From positions 1-40,716 of the forward strand of contig JAJYSP010000016.1 in assembly GCA_021793515.1 (NCBI GenBank): a DNA stretch of 40,716 nucleotides, in the 5' to 3' direction. Both the position numbers and the translations under genes were made by a program. The stretch is from Actinomycetes bacterium (lineage in GTDB: Bacteria > Actinomycetota > Acidimicrobiia > Acidimicrobiales > RAAP-2). A model generated the notes under the pieces. It saw only the letters and a program-made list of their open reading frames with translations, made no database searches and had not been told where the DNA came from. Below, piece by piece: positions 23,473 through 31,300 of this stretch (the stretch's first letter is position 1; every line of letters begins with the position of its first letter).

Positions 23473-24069
23473 GTGACTCAGGGACGGATCCTCGCGGCCT
23501 CGATCGAGGAGCTCGAGGTCCAGGGGATCACCCGCTACCGCGTCAAGCGCGTCGCCGCCGCGGCCAACGTCTCGGTCTCCCTGCTCTACAGCTACTTCGA
23601 GGATCGCGAGGGGTTGCTCGCGGCCACGATCGTGCGCCGCTACCGCGACGAGGTGCTGCGCACCGCCACCCTCTTCACCGCGCCCCTCGTCGGCGTATCG
23701 ACCCCCGAGGGTCTGCGCGGGGCCATGCGCCAACTCATCGAGGACGCCGAGCGCCCCGAGCGCTACCGCTCGCGCACGCTGCGTATCGAGAGCTTCTCCT
23801 TCGCGCGCCACAACGAGACCGCGGCTGGCGGCATCGCCGCCGCCCAGCGCGAGGCCGGCAACTACATCGTCGGGCGCGTCCAGCCGATCGTGGACCGTGG
23901 GCTGCTGCTAGCCGGCATGAGCGCGGCCTCCTTCGCGCGGATCTGGTACGCGCTCTTCTTCGGCCAGGTCGCCCTCGAGGGCGAGCACTCGCTCGCCGCG
24001 TCGCCCGAGGAGTGGCGCGCCTCGCTCTACGCGATCGCCGAGGCGATGATCACGCGTTCGCCCGACTGA
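23473..24069 (+). CDS. TetR-family transcriptional regulator
   Basis: 198 aa repressor-type protein. The N-terminal helix-turn-helix runs through about residue 50 (ITRYRVKRVAAAANVSVSLL, then YSYFEDREGLLAATI), with the usual Tyr-x-Tyr-Phe before the third helix end. The C-terminal ligand domain is helical and not assignable (IRIESFSFARHNETAAGGI; FARIWYALFFGQVALEGEH). GTG start with TAGCCT six bases ahead suggests a leaderless message. It follows the flavin operon but has its own promoter, so a regulatory link is only possible. Its last 20 bases overlap the end of the convergent membrane-protein gene. Confidence 0.87.
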   Translation: MTQGRILAASIEELEVQGITRYRVKRVAAAANVSVSLLYSYFEDREGLLAATIVRRYRDEVLRTATLFTAPLVGVSTPEGLRGAMRQLIEDAERPERYRSRTLRIESFSFARHNETAAGGIAAAQREAGNYIVGRVQPIVDRGLLLAGMSAASFARIWYALFFGQVALEGEHSLAASPEEWRASLYAIAEAMITRSPD

Positions 24070-24667
24070 CGCGCTCGCGGCGCGACAGACGACCACCGAG
24101 CTCGTCGATCCACAAGAAGAGGCTGGCGCCGTAGGCGAGCTCGTAGATCGTCTCACCCGGCAGCAACCAGGGGAACGACCAGTCGGGCAGCGACGCCGCG
24201 GCGAGCAGTCCGCCCGCGAGCTGAACCGAGAAGACGACCCACGACCCCGCCCCGCCGCGACGGCGCACGAGCGAGATCGTCGCCGCACCTTGGGCGAGGG
24301 CCATCACGACCCCGACGGTCATGTGCGACCAGTTCCAGACGGGGCCCTGGTTGTACGGCGTGGCGAGCAGCAGCGGTAGGCCAATGGCGACCGCGCGCGC
24401 GCCGCGCACCGCCGTGGCGGGGGCGTCGGCGTCACGCAGCCAGTTCGAGGCGCTGTAGATCCCGATGCTCGCCGCGGCGTAGCCGACGATGACGATCACG
24501 ATGGTGCTCGAGTCGACGCCGTAGAACGAGATGCCGTCGTTGCTCGCGGTCACGCTGTGGTTGATCGCGATGCACAGGCCGAGCGAGGCGAAGAAGAGCC
24601 CCTGGGTGAGCGCGAGCAGTCCGACGACCGACCGGTCGTCCGGATCGGTGCCCGTGCGACGACCCAC
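24050..24667 (-). CDS. Uncharacterised multi-spanning membrane protein
   Basis: 205 aa, unrecognised. About six hydrophobic segments: VVGLLALTQGLFFASLGLCI, STIVIVIVGYAAASIGIY, ARAVAIGLPLLLATP, MTVGVVMALAQGAATISLV, WVVFSVQLAGGLLAAASL and ETIYELAYGASLFLWI. Short charged termini (RRTGTDPDDR; RLSRRERVSR). No catalytic motif is visible. GTG start 12 bases after the pyrophosphatase stop implies co-transcription with ppa. The start is uncertain because there is no ribosome site. Its 3' end overlaps tetR by 20 bases on the opposite strand. Confidence 0.65.
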   Translation of the reverse strand: MGRRTGTDPDDRSVVGLLALTQGLFFASLGLCIAINHSVTASNDGISFYGVDSSTIVIVIVGYAAASIGIYSASNWLRDADAPATAVRGARAVAIGLPLLLATPYNQGPVWNWSHMTVGVVMALAQGAATISLVRRRGGAGSWVVFSVQLAGGLLAAASLPDWSFPWLLPGETIYELAYGASLFLWIDELGGRLSRRERVSRANA

Positions 24668-24679
24668 TGGTCCGGTCGC

Positions 24680-25162
24680 CTACGCGGTGAAGCGGGCCCG
24701 TGACGCGGCGAGCTCGACCTCGGCCTCGGCGCGACCGACCCAGCGCTCGACCTTCATCCACTTACCCTCGTCGAGGTCCTTGTAGACGGTGAAGAAGTGG
24801 CTGATCCGGTCGAGCACCGCCTTGGGCACGTCACCGATGTCGGTCGCGGACTTCCAGTGCGGGTCGTAGGTCGGCACCATCAAGAGTTTCGCGTCCTCGC
24901 CGTTCTCGTCGGTCATCAAGCACATGCCGAGGATCTTGGACTCGATGAGACAGCCCGGGAAGGTCGGGTACTCGGTCAGTACCAGCGCGTCCAAGGGGTC
25001 ACCGTCACCGCCCAGGGTGTCGGGGATGAAGCCGTACTCGGCCGGGTAGCCCATCGAGACGATCAGGTGCCGGTCGAGCTTGATCGTGTGGTTCTCGTGG
25101 TCGTACTCGTACTTGTTCTGGCTCCCCCGGGGAATCTCGATCACCACGTTGACGCTGTCCAT
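24680..25162 (-). CDS. ppa: Inorganic pyrophosphatase
   Basis: 160 aa family I soluble pyrophosphatase that hydrolyses PPi to two phosphates and drives biosynthesis. Signature residues: VVIEIPRGSQNKYEYD at the N-terminus, YPAEYGFIPDTLGGDGDPLD (a match to the metal-binding D-[SGDN]-D-[PE] motif, DGDPLDAL), and KWMKVERWVG at the C-terminus. I place the start at ATG 25162, preceded by GGAGGG four bases away; four codons upstream another ATG overlaps that ribosome site. A possible -10, TACGAT, is at 25204-25199 on this strand. Cytoplasmic, essential housekeeping enzyme; intact. Confidence 0.95.
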   Translation of the reverse strand: MDSVNVVIEIPRGSQNKYEYDHENHTIKLDRHLIVSMGYPAEYGFIPDTLGGDGDPLDALVLTEYPTFPGCLIESKILGMCLMTDENGEDAKLLMVPTYDPHWKSATDIGDVPKAVLDRISHFFTVYKDLDEGKWMKVERWVGRAEAEVELAASRARFTA

Positions 25163-25226
25163 GACACCCTCCATCTACTGGGCAGTCGCCCGTCGCCAAT
25201 CGTAGCGAGCGTTGGCCCGGCGGGGC

Positions 25227-26063
25227 TCAGCGAGGTCGGCTCGCGCGGATGAAGGCGTTGGCGACCGCCCCGTCGTACTCGGCGTAGACCCGCGCCGGCT
25301 CGATCCCCTCGGGGAAGGTGACCCCGGTGGCGAGGCGCTCGATGGCGTCACGGTCGTGCACGAGCGTGGGCGTGACCGAGGCGTCCACGAAGCCCGCGGC
25401 GGCGAGCTTGGCCTCGTAGTCGTCGATGACGAGCGCCCCGGCGATGCACCCGGTCCACAGCAGCATCAGACCACGCAGGTCCTCGGGCAGGGCCCGCTGC
25501 AAGACGACGTCGGAGATGGCGAGGCGTCCGCCCGGCTTCAAGACGCGAAAGGCCTCGGCGAGCACGACGTCTTTGTCGGCGGCGAGGTTGATCACGCAGT
25601 TCGAGATGATCACGTCGACCGACTCATCGGCGAGGGGGATGGACTCGATCGTGCCGAGCAGGAACTCGGCGTTGGTCACCTGGGCCTCGGCCTGGTTCAT
25701 CCGCGCGAGCTCGATCATCTCTGCGGTCATGTCGAGTCCGTAGACCTTGCCCGTCGGCCCGACCCGTCGCGCCGACAGCAGCACGTCGATGCCACCGCCC
25801 GACCCGAGGTCCAAGACGACCTCGCCGGGAGCGAGGGTCGCGAGCGCCGTCGGGTTGCCACAGCCGAGCGAGGCGAGCACCGCGGCCGCGGGCAGCGCAC
25901 CGGTGTCGTCCACCGAGTAAAAGGTCGAGCCGAAGCCCTCGCCGACCCCGAGATCGGGGGCCGCGCCCGAGCAGCACGACGCGCCCTGGCTGGACACCGA
26001 GAGTGCCGCGCTCGCGTAGCGCTCGCGCACGGCGACCCGTATCGATTCGTCCGTCTCGTTCAT
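25227..26063 (-). CDS. arsM: Arsenite S-adenosylmethionine methyltransferase
   Basis: 278 aa enzyme that methylates trivalent arsenic to less retained or volatile species. Cys residues suited to As(III) binding: ASCCSG (Cys30, Cys31), SLGCGNP (Cys68), SNCVINL (Cys156) and WTGCIAG (Cys206), matching the positions conserved in ArsM. The SAM fold shows [20 protein letters not shown] and [16 protein letters not shown]. Start ATG 26063 is preceded by AGAGGG; the longer reading frame upstream runs through the intergenic gap. It lies 16 bases after arsR on the same strand, so expression should be de-repressed by arsenite. No arsenite pump or arsenate reductase lies nearby. Confidence 0.95.
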   Translation of the reverse strand: MNETDESIRVAVRERYASAALSVSSQGASCCSGAAPDLGVGEGFGSTFYSVDDTGALPAAAVLASLGCGNPTALATLAPGEVVLDLGSGGGIDVLLSARRVGPTGKVYGLDMTAEMIELARMNQAEAQVTNAEFLLGTIESIPLADESVDVIISNCVINLAADKDVVLAEAFRVLKPGGRLAISDVVLQRALPEDLRGLMLLWTGCIAGALVIDDYEAKLAAAGFVDASVTPTLVHDRDAIERLATGVTFPEGIEPARVYAEYDGAVANAFIRASRPR

Positions 26064-26079
26064 AGTCCCTCTTCCTCTT

Positions 26080-26400
26080 TCAACACGATGGATTGGCGTT
26101 CGCGATTCCTGACAGGAGTCGGATCGGTTCGGCGACTGCGTCACAGCACACGGCGTAGCGGTTCGAGCGGCCCTCAGGGGTGACCGAGATCAGGCCGGCC
26201 TCGCGCAGTGCGCGTAGGTGGTGGCTCACGAGCGGCTGGGCGATCGACAACTCCTCAGTCAGCTCCACGACGGTGCGCGACACGCGCGCCAGGGTGAGCA
26301 GGATGGCGAGGCGGTATTCGTCGCTGATGGCCTTTAACACCGGCACCAGCGATCGCGCGTCAGCGAGCGAGGCGAGCTCGGCGGAAGCGGGGCGTGGCAT
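26080..26400 (-). CDS. arsR: ArsR/SmtB-family arsenic-responsive repressor
   Basis: 106 aa winged-helix repressor: ISDEYRLAILLTLARVSRTV, recognition helix region SIAQPLVSHHLRALREAGLI, wing VTPEGRSNRYAV. The classical CVC motif in the recognition region (ELCVCDL in E. coli) is absent. Instead Cys85-Cys86 lie in the C-terminal helix (YAVCCDAV) and Cys106 is the last residue, reminiscent of the Cys95-Cys96-Cys102 site described for Acidithiobacillus ferrooxidans ArsR. It should bind As(III)/Sb(III) and leave its operator. ATG start with TAGAGT six bases ahead and no ribosome site predicts a leaderless transcript. First gene of arsR-arsM. Confidence 0.92.
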   Translation of the reverse strand: MPRPASAELASLADARSLVPVLKAISDEYRLAILLTLARVSRTVVELTEELSIAQPLVSHHLRALREAGLISVTPEGRSNRYAVCCDAVAEPIRLLSGIANANPSC

Positions 26401-26406
26401 GGCACC

Positions 26407-26435
26407 ACTCTAGCATCAATGAATATTGATATCAA
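26407..26435 (-). promoter_or_regulatory. arsR promoter and operator
   Basis: On the minus strand TTGATA (26435-26430), a 17-base spacer and TAGAGT (26412-26407), then six bases to the ATG. Overlapping are ATCAA-N6-TTGAT (26415-26430) and the palindrome TTGATATCAA (26426-26435), ArsR/SmtB-like operator halves placed over the -35. Repressor binding would block polymerase directly. Confidence 0.75.
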
Positions 26436-26506
26436 CATGAATGACTAATGCGTTGCCCGGTGCCACCATCGCCCCGGGGTCACCGAAGCGATCACGGCGC
26501 GCCATC

Positions 26507-26512
26507 TAGACT
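26507..26512 (+). promoter_or_regulatory. Possible -10 of the hydroxyacyl-CoA dehydrogenase gene
   Basis: TAGACT, 43 bases before ATG 26556 and giving a leader of about 37 bases with a GAGGAGG ribosome site. No clear -35. Confidence 0.35.
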
Positions 26513-26555
26513 CAAAACGCTCGACAGGCGGTCGACATCGGACGAGGAGGTCTCG

Positions 26556-27410
26556 ATGGAACGGGTTGGTGTAGTGGGCTGCGGCCTGATGGGTTCAGGC
26601 ATCGCGGAGATCGCCGCCAAAGCCGGCGCTGACGTTATCGTCATCGAGCGCAGCCCCGAGGCGCTCGCCGCGGGCGTCGCGCGCATCGAGAAGTCACTCA
26701 GCCGGGCCGTCGCCGCGGGCAAACTGCCCGAGGACGACGCCAACCAGGTGCGTGGCAACCTCAGCTTCTCCGAGGACTTCGCCAAGCTCCACGACCGCCA
26801 GATCGTCATCGAGGCCGTCGCCGAGGACGAGGCGACCAAGGTCCAGGTCTTCAAGAAGATCGACGCCGTGGTCAGCGCCGACGACGCGATCCTCGCGACC
26901 AACACCTCCTCGATCCCGATCATCAAGCTCGCGATGTCGACGCGCCGCCCCGAGCAGGTCATCGGCATGCACTTCTTTAACCCGGTGCCGGTTTTGAAGC
27001 TCGTCGAAGTCATCTCGTCACTGCTCACCAGTCCCGAGACCGCGGCGCGCGTGCGCGCCTACGGCACCGACGTGCTCGGCAAGAAGGTCATCACCTCGCC
27101 CGACCGCGCCGGCTTCGTCGTGAACGCCCTGCTCATCCCCTACCTGCTCTCGTCGATCCGCATGCTCGAGTCGGGCTTCGCGAGCGCCGAGGACATCGAC
27201 ACCGGCATGGTGCTCGGCTGTGCGCACCCGCTCGGGCCACTCGCCCTGACCGACCTCATTGGCCTTGACACGACCCTCGCGGTGGCCGAGTCGCTCTACG
27301 AGGAGTTCAAGGAGTCCCACCTCGCCCCGCCCCCGTTGCTCTCGCGCATGGTCCAAGCCGGTCTGCTCGGACGTAAGACGGGCCAGGGGTTCTACTCGTA
27401 CCGCGCGTAG
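26556..27410 (+). CDS. 3-hydroxybutyryl-CoA dehydrogenase
   Basis: 284 aa NAD(P)-dependent dehydrogenase interconverting 3-hydroxyacyl-CoA and 3-oxoacyl-CoA, in fatty-acid/butyrate or polyhydroxybutyrate metabolism. Rossmann motif VGVVGCGLMGSGIAEIA starts at residue 4; NTSSIPI, MHFFNPVPVLKLVE (with the catalytic His) and DRAGFVVNALL are conserved; the C-terminal domain has HPLGPLALTDLIGLD and GRKTGQGFYSY. Length and motifs match FadB2/Hbd. ATG 26556 is fixed by GAGGAGG. Next gene purU begins 9 bases later, an unexpected operon partner. Divergent from arsR. Confidence 0.93.
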   Translation: MERVGVVGCGLMGSGIAEIAAKAGADVIVIERSPEALAAGVARIEKSLSRAVAAGKLPEDDANQVRGNLSFSEDFAKLHDRQIVIEAVAEDEATKVQVFKKIDAVVSADDAILATNTSSIPIIKLAMSTRRPEQVIGMHFFNPVPVLKLVEVISSLLTSPETAARVRAYGTDVLGKKVITSPDRAGFVVNALLIPYLLSSIRMLESGFASAEDIDTGMVLGCAHPLGPLALTDLIGLDTTLAVAESLYEEFKESHLAPPPLLSRMVQAGLLGRKTGQGFYSYRA

Positions 27411-27419
27411 TCCGCGATC

Positions 27420-28271
27420 GTGCCCGAGGTCACCTACGTCGTCACCCTCCAGTGCCTGGACATGCCGGGCATCGTGCGCGCGCTCAGCTCGGCGGTCTTC
27501 GCGATCGACGGCAACATCCTGGAGAACGACCAGTTCACCGACCCGGTGACGGGCCAGTTCTGCATGCGCACACGCTTCACCTGTGCCTTCGACGTCGAGC
27601 CGGTGCGTACACGCCTCGAGGCCGACCTCGCGGCCTTTGACCCGACGCTCACGATCCGCCCCGAGACCCAACGCCGCCGGGCCTTGGTCATGGTCTCGCA
27701 GTTCGACCACTGCCTCGCCGACCTGCTCTACCGCGCCGAGCAGGGCGACCTGGCCCTGGACATCGTGGCGGTGGTGAGCAACCACGGCGTCTGTCGCGAG
27801 CTCTGCGCGCGCCACGACGTCCCGTTCTTCCAGGTGGAGGTGACCCCCTCGACCAAGTCGGCCGCGGAGGACGTGGTGCGCGACCTGGTTGCGCGCCACG
27901 AGGTCGACCTGGTGGTACTCGCGCGCTACATGCAGATCATCTCGCCGGCCCTCTGTGAGGAGCTGAGCGGGCGGATCGTCAACATCCACCACTCGTTCCT
28001 GCCTGGCTTCAAGGGCGCGCGCGCCTACCACCAGGCCTACGAGCGCGGCGTGAAGCTGATCGGTGCGACCGCCCACTTCGTCACCGCCGACCTCGACGAG
28101 GGCCCGATCATCGAACAGGACGTCGCACGCGTGACCCACGCGCGCCGGCCCAACGAGTTCATCGCGCTCGGCCGCGACGTCGAGCGCACGGTGCTCGCGC
28201 GTGCGGTCGGGCTCATCGCCGAGGACCGCGTCATGCTGGTCGGTCAGCGCACCGTCGTCTTCTCCCAGTGA
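27420..28271 (+). CDS. purU: Formyltetrahydrofolate deformylase
   Basis: 283 aa enzyme releasing formate from 10-formyl-tetrahydrofolate, balancing one-carbon and glycine/purine supply. An N-terminal ACT domain (residues ~1-80: VVTLQCLDMPGIVRALSSAV, IDGNILENDQFTD) precedes the hydrolase domain with ALVMVSQFDHCLADLLY, VVSNHGVCR, VLARYMQIISPALCE, and the catalytic NIHHSFLPGFKGARAYHQAY and GATAHFVTADLDEGPII (with the catalytic Asp). All are intact. GTG start lies 9 bases after the dehydrogenase stop. Its stop directly abuts the convergent kynureninase stop. Confidence 0.95.
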   Translation: MPEVTYVVTLQCLDMPGIVRALSSAVFAIDGNILENDQFTDPVTGQFCMRTRFTCAFDVEPVRTRLEADLAAFDPTLTIRPETQRRRALVMVSQFDHCLADLLYRAEQGDLALDIVAVVSNHGVCRELCARHDVPFFQVEVTPSTKSAAEDVVRDLVARHEVDLVVLARYMQIISPALCEELSGRIVNIHHSFLPGFKGARAYHQAYERGVKLIGATAHFVTADLDEGPIIEQDVARVTHARRPNEFIALGRDVERTVLARAVGLIAEDRVMLVGQRTVVFSQ

Positions 28272-29504
28272 TCAGGTGACTGGGTTGCGCGTGGCGTAGG
28301 CGGGGTCGAGGTACTCGGCGCCCTCGATCACCTCGACGAGGTGGGTCACCGCGTCATAGACGTCGACGTAGCGCAGGTAGAGCGGGGTGAACCCGAACCG
28401 ACAGACGTCGGGCGCGCGAAAGTCCCCAATCACCCCACGGGCGATGAGCGCCTGGATGATCCCGTAGGCGCCCTCGTGACGAAGCGCCACCTGGCTGCCC
28501 CGACGGGCGTGGTCGCGCGGGGTGAGCAGCGTGAACGCTCCGGGCAGGCGCGACTCGACAAGTTCGATGAACAGGTCCGTCAACGCGAGGCTCTTTACGC
28601 GAACATCGTCCATCGACACGCCCGTAAAGGCGTCGAGCGCGCCCTCAAGGGCGCTGAGTGCGATGACCGAAGGCGAGGAGGTGACAAAGGCCTGCACTCC
28701 CGGGGCGGCCTCGTAGCCGCGCTCGAAGTCAAAGGGCCGCGCGTGGCCGAGCCAGCCGGGTAGCGGGTTCTTGATCACGCCCTGCCAGGTGTCGCGCACG
28801 TAGAGGAAACCCGGCGCGCCGGGCCCGGCGTTCAGGTACTTGTACGTGCAGCCCGCCGCGAAGTCGACGTTCGCCGCGGTCACGTCAAGGGGCACCGCGC
28901 CCGTCGAGTGGGCGAAGTCCCAGAGCATCAACGCACCCGCCGCGTGCACCCGCTCGGTCACCCCCGCGAGGTCGAGCATCTCACCGGTGCGAAAGTCGAC
29001 GTGGGTGAGCATCACGAGTGCGACGTCCTCGTTCAGCTCGTCGTTGAGGGTGTCGCGGTCGATCGCGCGAAGCGTGATCGGCCGTCCGGCCCGACGGGCC
29101 ATCGCCTCGGCGACGTAGAGGTCGGAGTGGAAGTTCGCCGCGTCGGTGAGCACGACCGATCGGTCGCTACGCAAGTCGAGCGCGCCGAGGATGAGCTTGG
29201 CGAGTAGGAGCGTGAGGGTGTCGGCGACGACCACCTCGCCGGCGCGGGCCCCGATCAGGGGGGCGAGCCGGTCACCGACGCGCGTCGGCGCCGCCATCCA
29301 GCCCGCTGCGTTCCAGCTGCCAATGAGGCCGGTCGCCCACTCCTCGTCCAGTGTCGCAAGCACGTGCTCACGCGTCTTTCGCGTGAGTGGACCCAGTGAG
29401 TTGCCGTCGAGGTAGATAAGGCCTGGCGCGAGGACGAAGTCGTCGCGCCGCGGCGCAAGTCGGTCGAGGCGGTCCAGTTCCAGGCAGTCGTCGCGCGTCG
29501 CCAT
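28272..29504 (-). CDS. kynU: Kynureninase
   Basis: 410 aa PLP enzyme that splits kynurenine to anthranilate and alanine. Visible motifs: IYLDGNSLGPLTRKT, NFHSDLYVAEAM, VMLTHVDFRTGEM, LMLWDFAHSTGAVPLD (Asp contacting the PLP ring), the PLP-binding Lys in GCTYKYLNAGPG, and DVCRFGFTPLYLRYVDV at the C-terminus. ATG 29504 is chosen with GGAG eight bases upstream; a GTG six codons earlier would also be in frame. No tryptophan dioxygenase or kynurenine formamidase lies beside it, so the rest of the pathway must be elsewhere. Followed upstream by ettA on the same strand after a 54-base gap. Confidence 0.93.
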   Translation of the reverse strand: MATRDDCLELDRLDRLAPRRDDFVLAPGLIYLDGNSLGPLTRKTREHVLATLDEEWATGLIGSWNAAGWMAAPTRVGDRLAPLIGARAGEVVVADTLTLLLAKLILGALDLRSDRSVVLTDAANFHSDLYVAEAMARRAGRPITLRAIDRDTLNDELNEDVALVMLTHVDFRTGEMLDLAGVTERVHAAGALMLWDFAHSTGAVPLDVTAANVDFAAGCTYKYLNAGPGAPGFLYVRDTWQGVIKNPLPGWLGHARPFDFERGYEAAPGVQAFVTSSPSVIALSALEGALDAFTGVSMDDVRVKSLALTDLFIELVESRLPGAFTLLTPRDHARRGSQVALRHEGAYGIIQALIARGVIGDFRAPDVCRFGFTPLYLRYVDVYDAVTHLVEVIEGAEYLDPAYATRNPVT

Positions 29505-29558
29505 GGTCGCAACTCCAATCACTCGTAGGTCGCGAGTCCAGGCTACCGACGAGGGGAC

Positions 29559-31238
29559 CTAGGACCGGGTGAGCGGCTTGTAGCGGATGCGGTGGGGCTG
29601 GTCGGCGTCGGCGCCGAGGCGCTTGTGGCGTTCGACCTCGTAGTCCGAGAAGTTCCCCTCGAACCAGCGCACCTCGGTGTCGCCCTCGAAGGCGAGCACG
29701 TGGGTCGCGATGCGGTCGAGGAACCAGCGGTCGTGGCTGATCACGACGGCGCAGCCCGGGAAGGACAAGAGGCCGTCCTCGAGGGCGCGCAACGTGTCGA
29801 CGTCGAGGTCATTGGTCGGCTCGTCGAGCAACAGGACGTTGCCGCCGCTGCGCAGGACCTTGGCGAGCTGGACCCGGTTGCGCTCGCCGCCGGAGATCTC
29901 GCCGACGCGCTTTTGCTGGTCACTGCCCTTGAAGCCGAAGCTCGCGACGTAGGCGCGCGCGTGGATCTCGCGGTTGCCCACGACCAGTCGCTCCTGACCG
30001 CCACTCACCTCATCAAAGACGGTCGCGTTCGGGTCGAGTCCCTCGCGGGACTGGTCCACGTAGGCGAAGCGCACCGTGCTGCCAACCTCGAAGGTGCCCG
30101 CGTCGGGCTCGAGTTCGCCGACCATCATCTTGAAGAGCGTCGATTTGCCCGCGCCGTTGGGCCCGATGACACCGACGATCCCGCCCGGGGGCAGTAGGAA
30201 CGAGAGGTCCTCGATGAGCAGACGGTCGTCGAAGCCCTTGGTCACCCCGCGGGCGTTCACCACCACGTCACCAAGTCGCGGCCCGGGCGGGATGGCGATC
30301 TCGAGGCGCTCGGGGCGCTGGTCGGCCGCCTCGCTCTCGGCCACCAATTGGTTGAAGGCGCTCACGCGGGCCTTGCCCTTGGACTGACGGGCCCGCGGGG
30401 ACATCCGGATCCACTCGAGCTCGCGCGCGAGCGCGGCCTGGCGGGACTGGTCGGCCTTCTCCTCGGCGGCGAGTCGCGCCTGCTTCTGCTCGAGCCAGGA
30501 CGAGTAGTTCCCCTCCCAGGGAATCCCCGCGCCACGGTCGAGCTCCAAGATCCACGAGGCGACGTTGTCGAGGAAGTAGCGGTCGTGCGTGATCGCTACG
30601 ACCGTGCCCGGGTACTCCTGGAGGGCCCGTTCGAGCCAGGCGACCGACTCGGCGTCGAGGTGGTTGGTCGGCTCGTCGAGCAAGAGCAGGTCGGGCTTAG
30701 CGAGTAGCAGTCGACAGAGCGCGACCCGGCGGCGCTCGCCACCCGACAGGGTGGTCACGTCCGCGTCGGCGCTCGGCAGGCGCAGCGCGTCCATGGCGAT
30801 CTCGAGGGTGCGCTCTAAGTCCCACGCGTTGAGCGCGTCGATGCGGGTCTGGAGGTCGGACTGTTCGGCGAGCAGCGCATCAAAGTCAGCGTCGGGGTCA
30901 CCCATCGCCGCGCAGACCTCGTTGAAGCGCACCAGCAGGTCGCGCTGCTCGGCGACGCCGTCGGCGACGTTGCCCACGACGTCCTTGGTGGGGTCGAGCT
31001 GGGGCTCTTGGGCGAGGTAGCCGACCGAGAAGCCCGGGGTCAGCCGCGCCTCGCCGGTGAACCCGTCGTCGAGGCCCGCCATGATGCGAAGCAGCGAGGA
31101 CTTGCCCGAGCCGTTGGAGCCGATGACCCCGATCTTGGCCCCGGGGTAGAAGGACAAGTTGATCCCGCGCAGCACTTCGCGATCGGGCGGATAGAAGCGG
31201 CGCAGATCGCGCATGGTGAAGATGAACTGAGCAACCAT
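29559..31238 (-). CDS. ettA: Energy-dependent translational throttle protein EttA (ABC-F)
   Basis: 559 aa cytoplasmic ABC-F ATPase that binds the ribosomal E site and gates entry into elongation depending on ATP/ADP. Two nucleotide-binding domains: Walker A GSNGSGKSS, signature LSGGERRRVALC, Walker B LLLLDEPTNHLD; then GPNGAGKST, ISGGERNRVQLAK, VLLLDEPTNDLD. Between them the linker is Arg/Lys/Ala-rich (EEKADQSRQAALARELEW, MSPRARQSKGKAR), and the N-terminal domain carries the arm insertion typical of EttA. N-terminus MVAQFIFTM matches the family and fixes ATG 31238. C-terminal RIRYKPLTR is characteristic. Divergent from an MFS gene 62 bases away. Confidence 0.95.
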   Translation of the reverse strand: MVAQFIFTMRDLRRFYPPDREVLRGINLSFYPGAKIGVIGSNGSGKSSLLRIMAGLDDGFTGEARLTPGFSVGYLAQEPQLDPTKDVVGNVADGVAEQRDLLVRFNEVCAAMGDPDADFDALLAEQSDLQTRIDALNAWDLERTLEIAMDALRLPSADADVTTLSGGERRRVALCRLLLAKPDLLLLDEPTNHLDAESVAWLERALQEYPGTVVAITHDRYFLDNVASWILELDRGAGIPWEGNYSSWLEQKQARLAAEEKADQSRQAALARELEWIRMSPRARQSKGKARVSAFNQLVAESEAADQRPERLEIAIPPGPRLGDVVVNARGVTKGFDDRLLIEDLSFLLPPGGIVGVIGPNGAGKSTLFKMMVGELEPDAGTFEVGSTVRFAYVDQSREGLDPNATVFDEVSGGQERLVVGNREIHARAYVASFGFKGSDQQKRVGEISGGERNRVQLAKVLRSGGNVLLLDEPTNDLDVDTLRALEDGLLSFPGCAVVISHDRWFLDRIATHVLAFEGDTEVRWFEGNFSDYEVERHKRLGADADQPHRIRYKPLTRS

Positions 31239-31266
31239 GCCCACCAGTGTGGCCGATGGCGAGCGG

Positions 31267-31300
31267 TTGAATGTTCGCGATACCCCGTTACACTCGCGCC
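31267..31300 (+). promoter_or_regulatory. Leaderless promoter of second DHA2 exporter
   Basis: TTGAAT (31267-31272), 16-base spacer, TACACT (31289-31294), six bases, ATG 31301. No ribosome site. A good example of the leaderless layout in this window. Confidence 0.65.

Noticed and set aside
27018-28139. A 373-codon minus-strand frame antisense to the dehydrogenase and purU
   Set aside because: It crosses the junction of two well-supported genes and has shadow-type composition.
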